A stretch of DNA of 5,197 nucleotides from an uncultured Synergistales bacterium (GTDB lineage Bacteria; Synergistota; Synergistia; Synergistales; Aminobacteriaceae): the NCBI GenBank assembly GCA_905236605.1, contig CAJORD010000207.1, positions 1 to 5,197 of the forward strand, given 5' to 3'. This document shows positions 4,595 through 5,197 of the stretch, in pieces (the stretch's first letter is position 1; every line of letters starts with the position of its first letter). The position numbers were made by a program, and so were the translations under genes. A model generated the notes under the pieces. That model did not search any database and was not told the DNA's origin. It saw nothing but the letters and a program-made list of their open reading frames with translations.

Positions 4595-5197
4595 TTAAAA
4601 TATATTTTTTTGCTGTGTGATTTGGTTATAGCGTTCTATGATTTTGTCGCAATAGTCGCCGCTTAACTCCATCATGAGGCACGTTCGGCCCGTCAATTCG
4701 CAAGCTAAAAGCGTCGTTCCTGAACCGCCGAAGCAGTCAAGAACAACGCCGTCATGCTCACAATAATCATCAATGATTCCCATGAATAATTCTACCGGTT
4801 TTTGAGTCGGATGGACACGAACGCGGCCGTTAAACAAATAGGACCCCGCGCGCACACAGCCGGACCATAAATGCGAATATTTCTTGACGCGCAAACCGAA
4901 TGATTTCCACGCAAGCTCGCCATCCGAAAAATTGGATTCGCCGTTCATCTTATCCCAGAAAATCCAGCCGCCATTGACGGGCAAAAAGTCAGCGAAATAC
5001 TGACCGCCAAAAATTATTTTTTTATCGCAAATATTTTTTGTGATTTCGTAATTTTTTCGCGCAGTTTCAGAGCTATCATCGCCAATTAACCTGGGATATT
5101 TTTTAGCACTAATGATTGGGTTATCTCTAAGTTTATGTTTTGTATTAGATGTACTTCCTCCACCTATTCTGCCGTCTGGGCTTTGAATTTTCATGCC
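4595..5197 (-). CDS. Beta-class DNA (N6-adenine/N4-cytosine) methyltransferase, 5' end cut off
   Basis: It transfers a methyl group from S-adenosylmethionine to an amino group of adenine or cytosine in DNA. The visible part is 200 residues. Counting from the Met at 5194, GGQYFADFLP and GWIFWDK at 63-83 belong to the catalytic half. HPTQKPVEL at 128-136 leads into motif X. VLDCFGGSGTTLLACE at 151-166 is AdoMet motif I, followed by a C-terminal helix. Motif I lying near the C terminus means the order is IV-TRD-X-I, the beta class. The frame stays open past 5194 to the window edge, and the codon before that Met is Gly. This fits a catalytic DPPYG motif ending right there, so 5194 is not the true start. 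Similar enzymes are common in prophages and as solitary methylases. The recognition site cannot be read from this fragment. Confidence 0.9.
   Translation of the reverse strand, partial: GMKIQSPDGRIGGGSTSNTKHKLRDNPIISAKKYPRLIGDDSSETARKNYEITKNICDKKIIFGGQYFADFLPVNGGWIFWDKMNGESNFSDGELAWKSFGLRVKKYSHLWSGCVRAGSYLFNGRVRVHPTQKPVELFMGIIDDYCEHDGVVLDCFGGSGTTLLACELTGRTCLMMELSGDYCDKIIERYNQITQQKNIF

Overview
The window holds parts of two bacterial protein-coding transcription units plus one complete one, a tRNA gene, a probable small RNA gene and an unusual block of structured repeats. The long flagellin has conserved ends (it starts MRIYHNIPALTAYNSLN) and a central region that resembles what I remember of Synergistota (Synergistetes) flagellins. 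The coding sequence is moderately GC-rich and the intergenic DNA is very AT-rich. I therefore favour a motile anaerobe of that phylum, but this rests on memory of the family and not on a search.

Layout. Positions 1-912 (minus strand) hold the first 304 codons of a glycolytic NAD-type GAPDH (gap), cut by the window edge. Its short upstream region has a TATAAT box, and a palindrome resembling a LacI-family/cre operator sits where transcription should start. Just upstream of that lies a rho-independent terminator (983-1012) that ends the next transcript, a complete 847-residue flagellin (1053-3596, minus). Flagellin has a strong Shine-Dalgarno, a leader of about 113 nt rich in GGA triplets, and a near-consensus sigma-28 promoter (TAAA-N15-GCCGAAAA) at 3717-3743.

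Positions 3744-4253 have no credible gene. They carry two 66-bp repeats exactly 150 bp apart, identical at 64 of 66 positions. The two differences are the two sides of one base pair in a predicted hairpin. A degenerate third unit about 155 bp further on keeps the same four-base loop with a different but still paired stem. This looks like a structured element under selection, and it is the most interesting part of the window.

On the plus strand, a good sigma-70 promoter (TTTACA-N17-TATAAT) leads within about 79 nt to a strong intrinsic terminator with no reading frame between them. This is a candidate small RNA that I do not recognise. A second promoter (TTGACA-N16-TATACT, with an extended -10) drives tRNA-Val(GAC) at 4459-4533, followed by a terminator. 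Convergent to the tRNA is the 3' two-thirds or so of a beta-class DNA methyltransferase (4595-5197, minus), whose start lies beyond the window. A DNA methylase next to a tRNA 3' end suggests a possible edge of a mobile island, but no integrase or att duplication is visible here.

The genes do not form one pathway: gap serves glycolysis, flagellin the motility filament, tRNA-Val translation, and the methylase DNA modification. Each has its own promoter and/or terminator.
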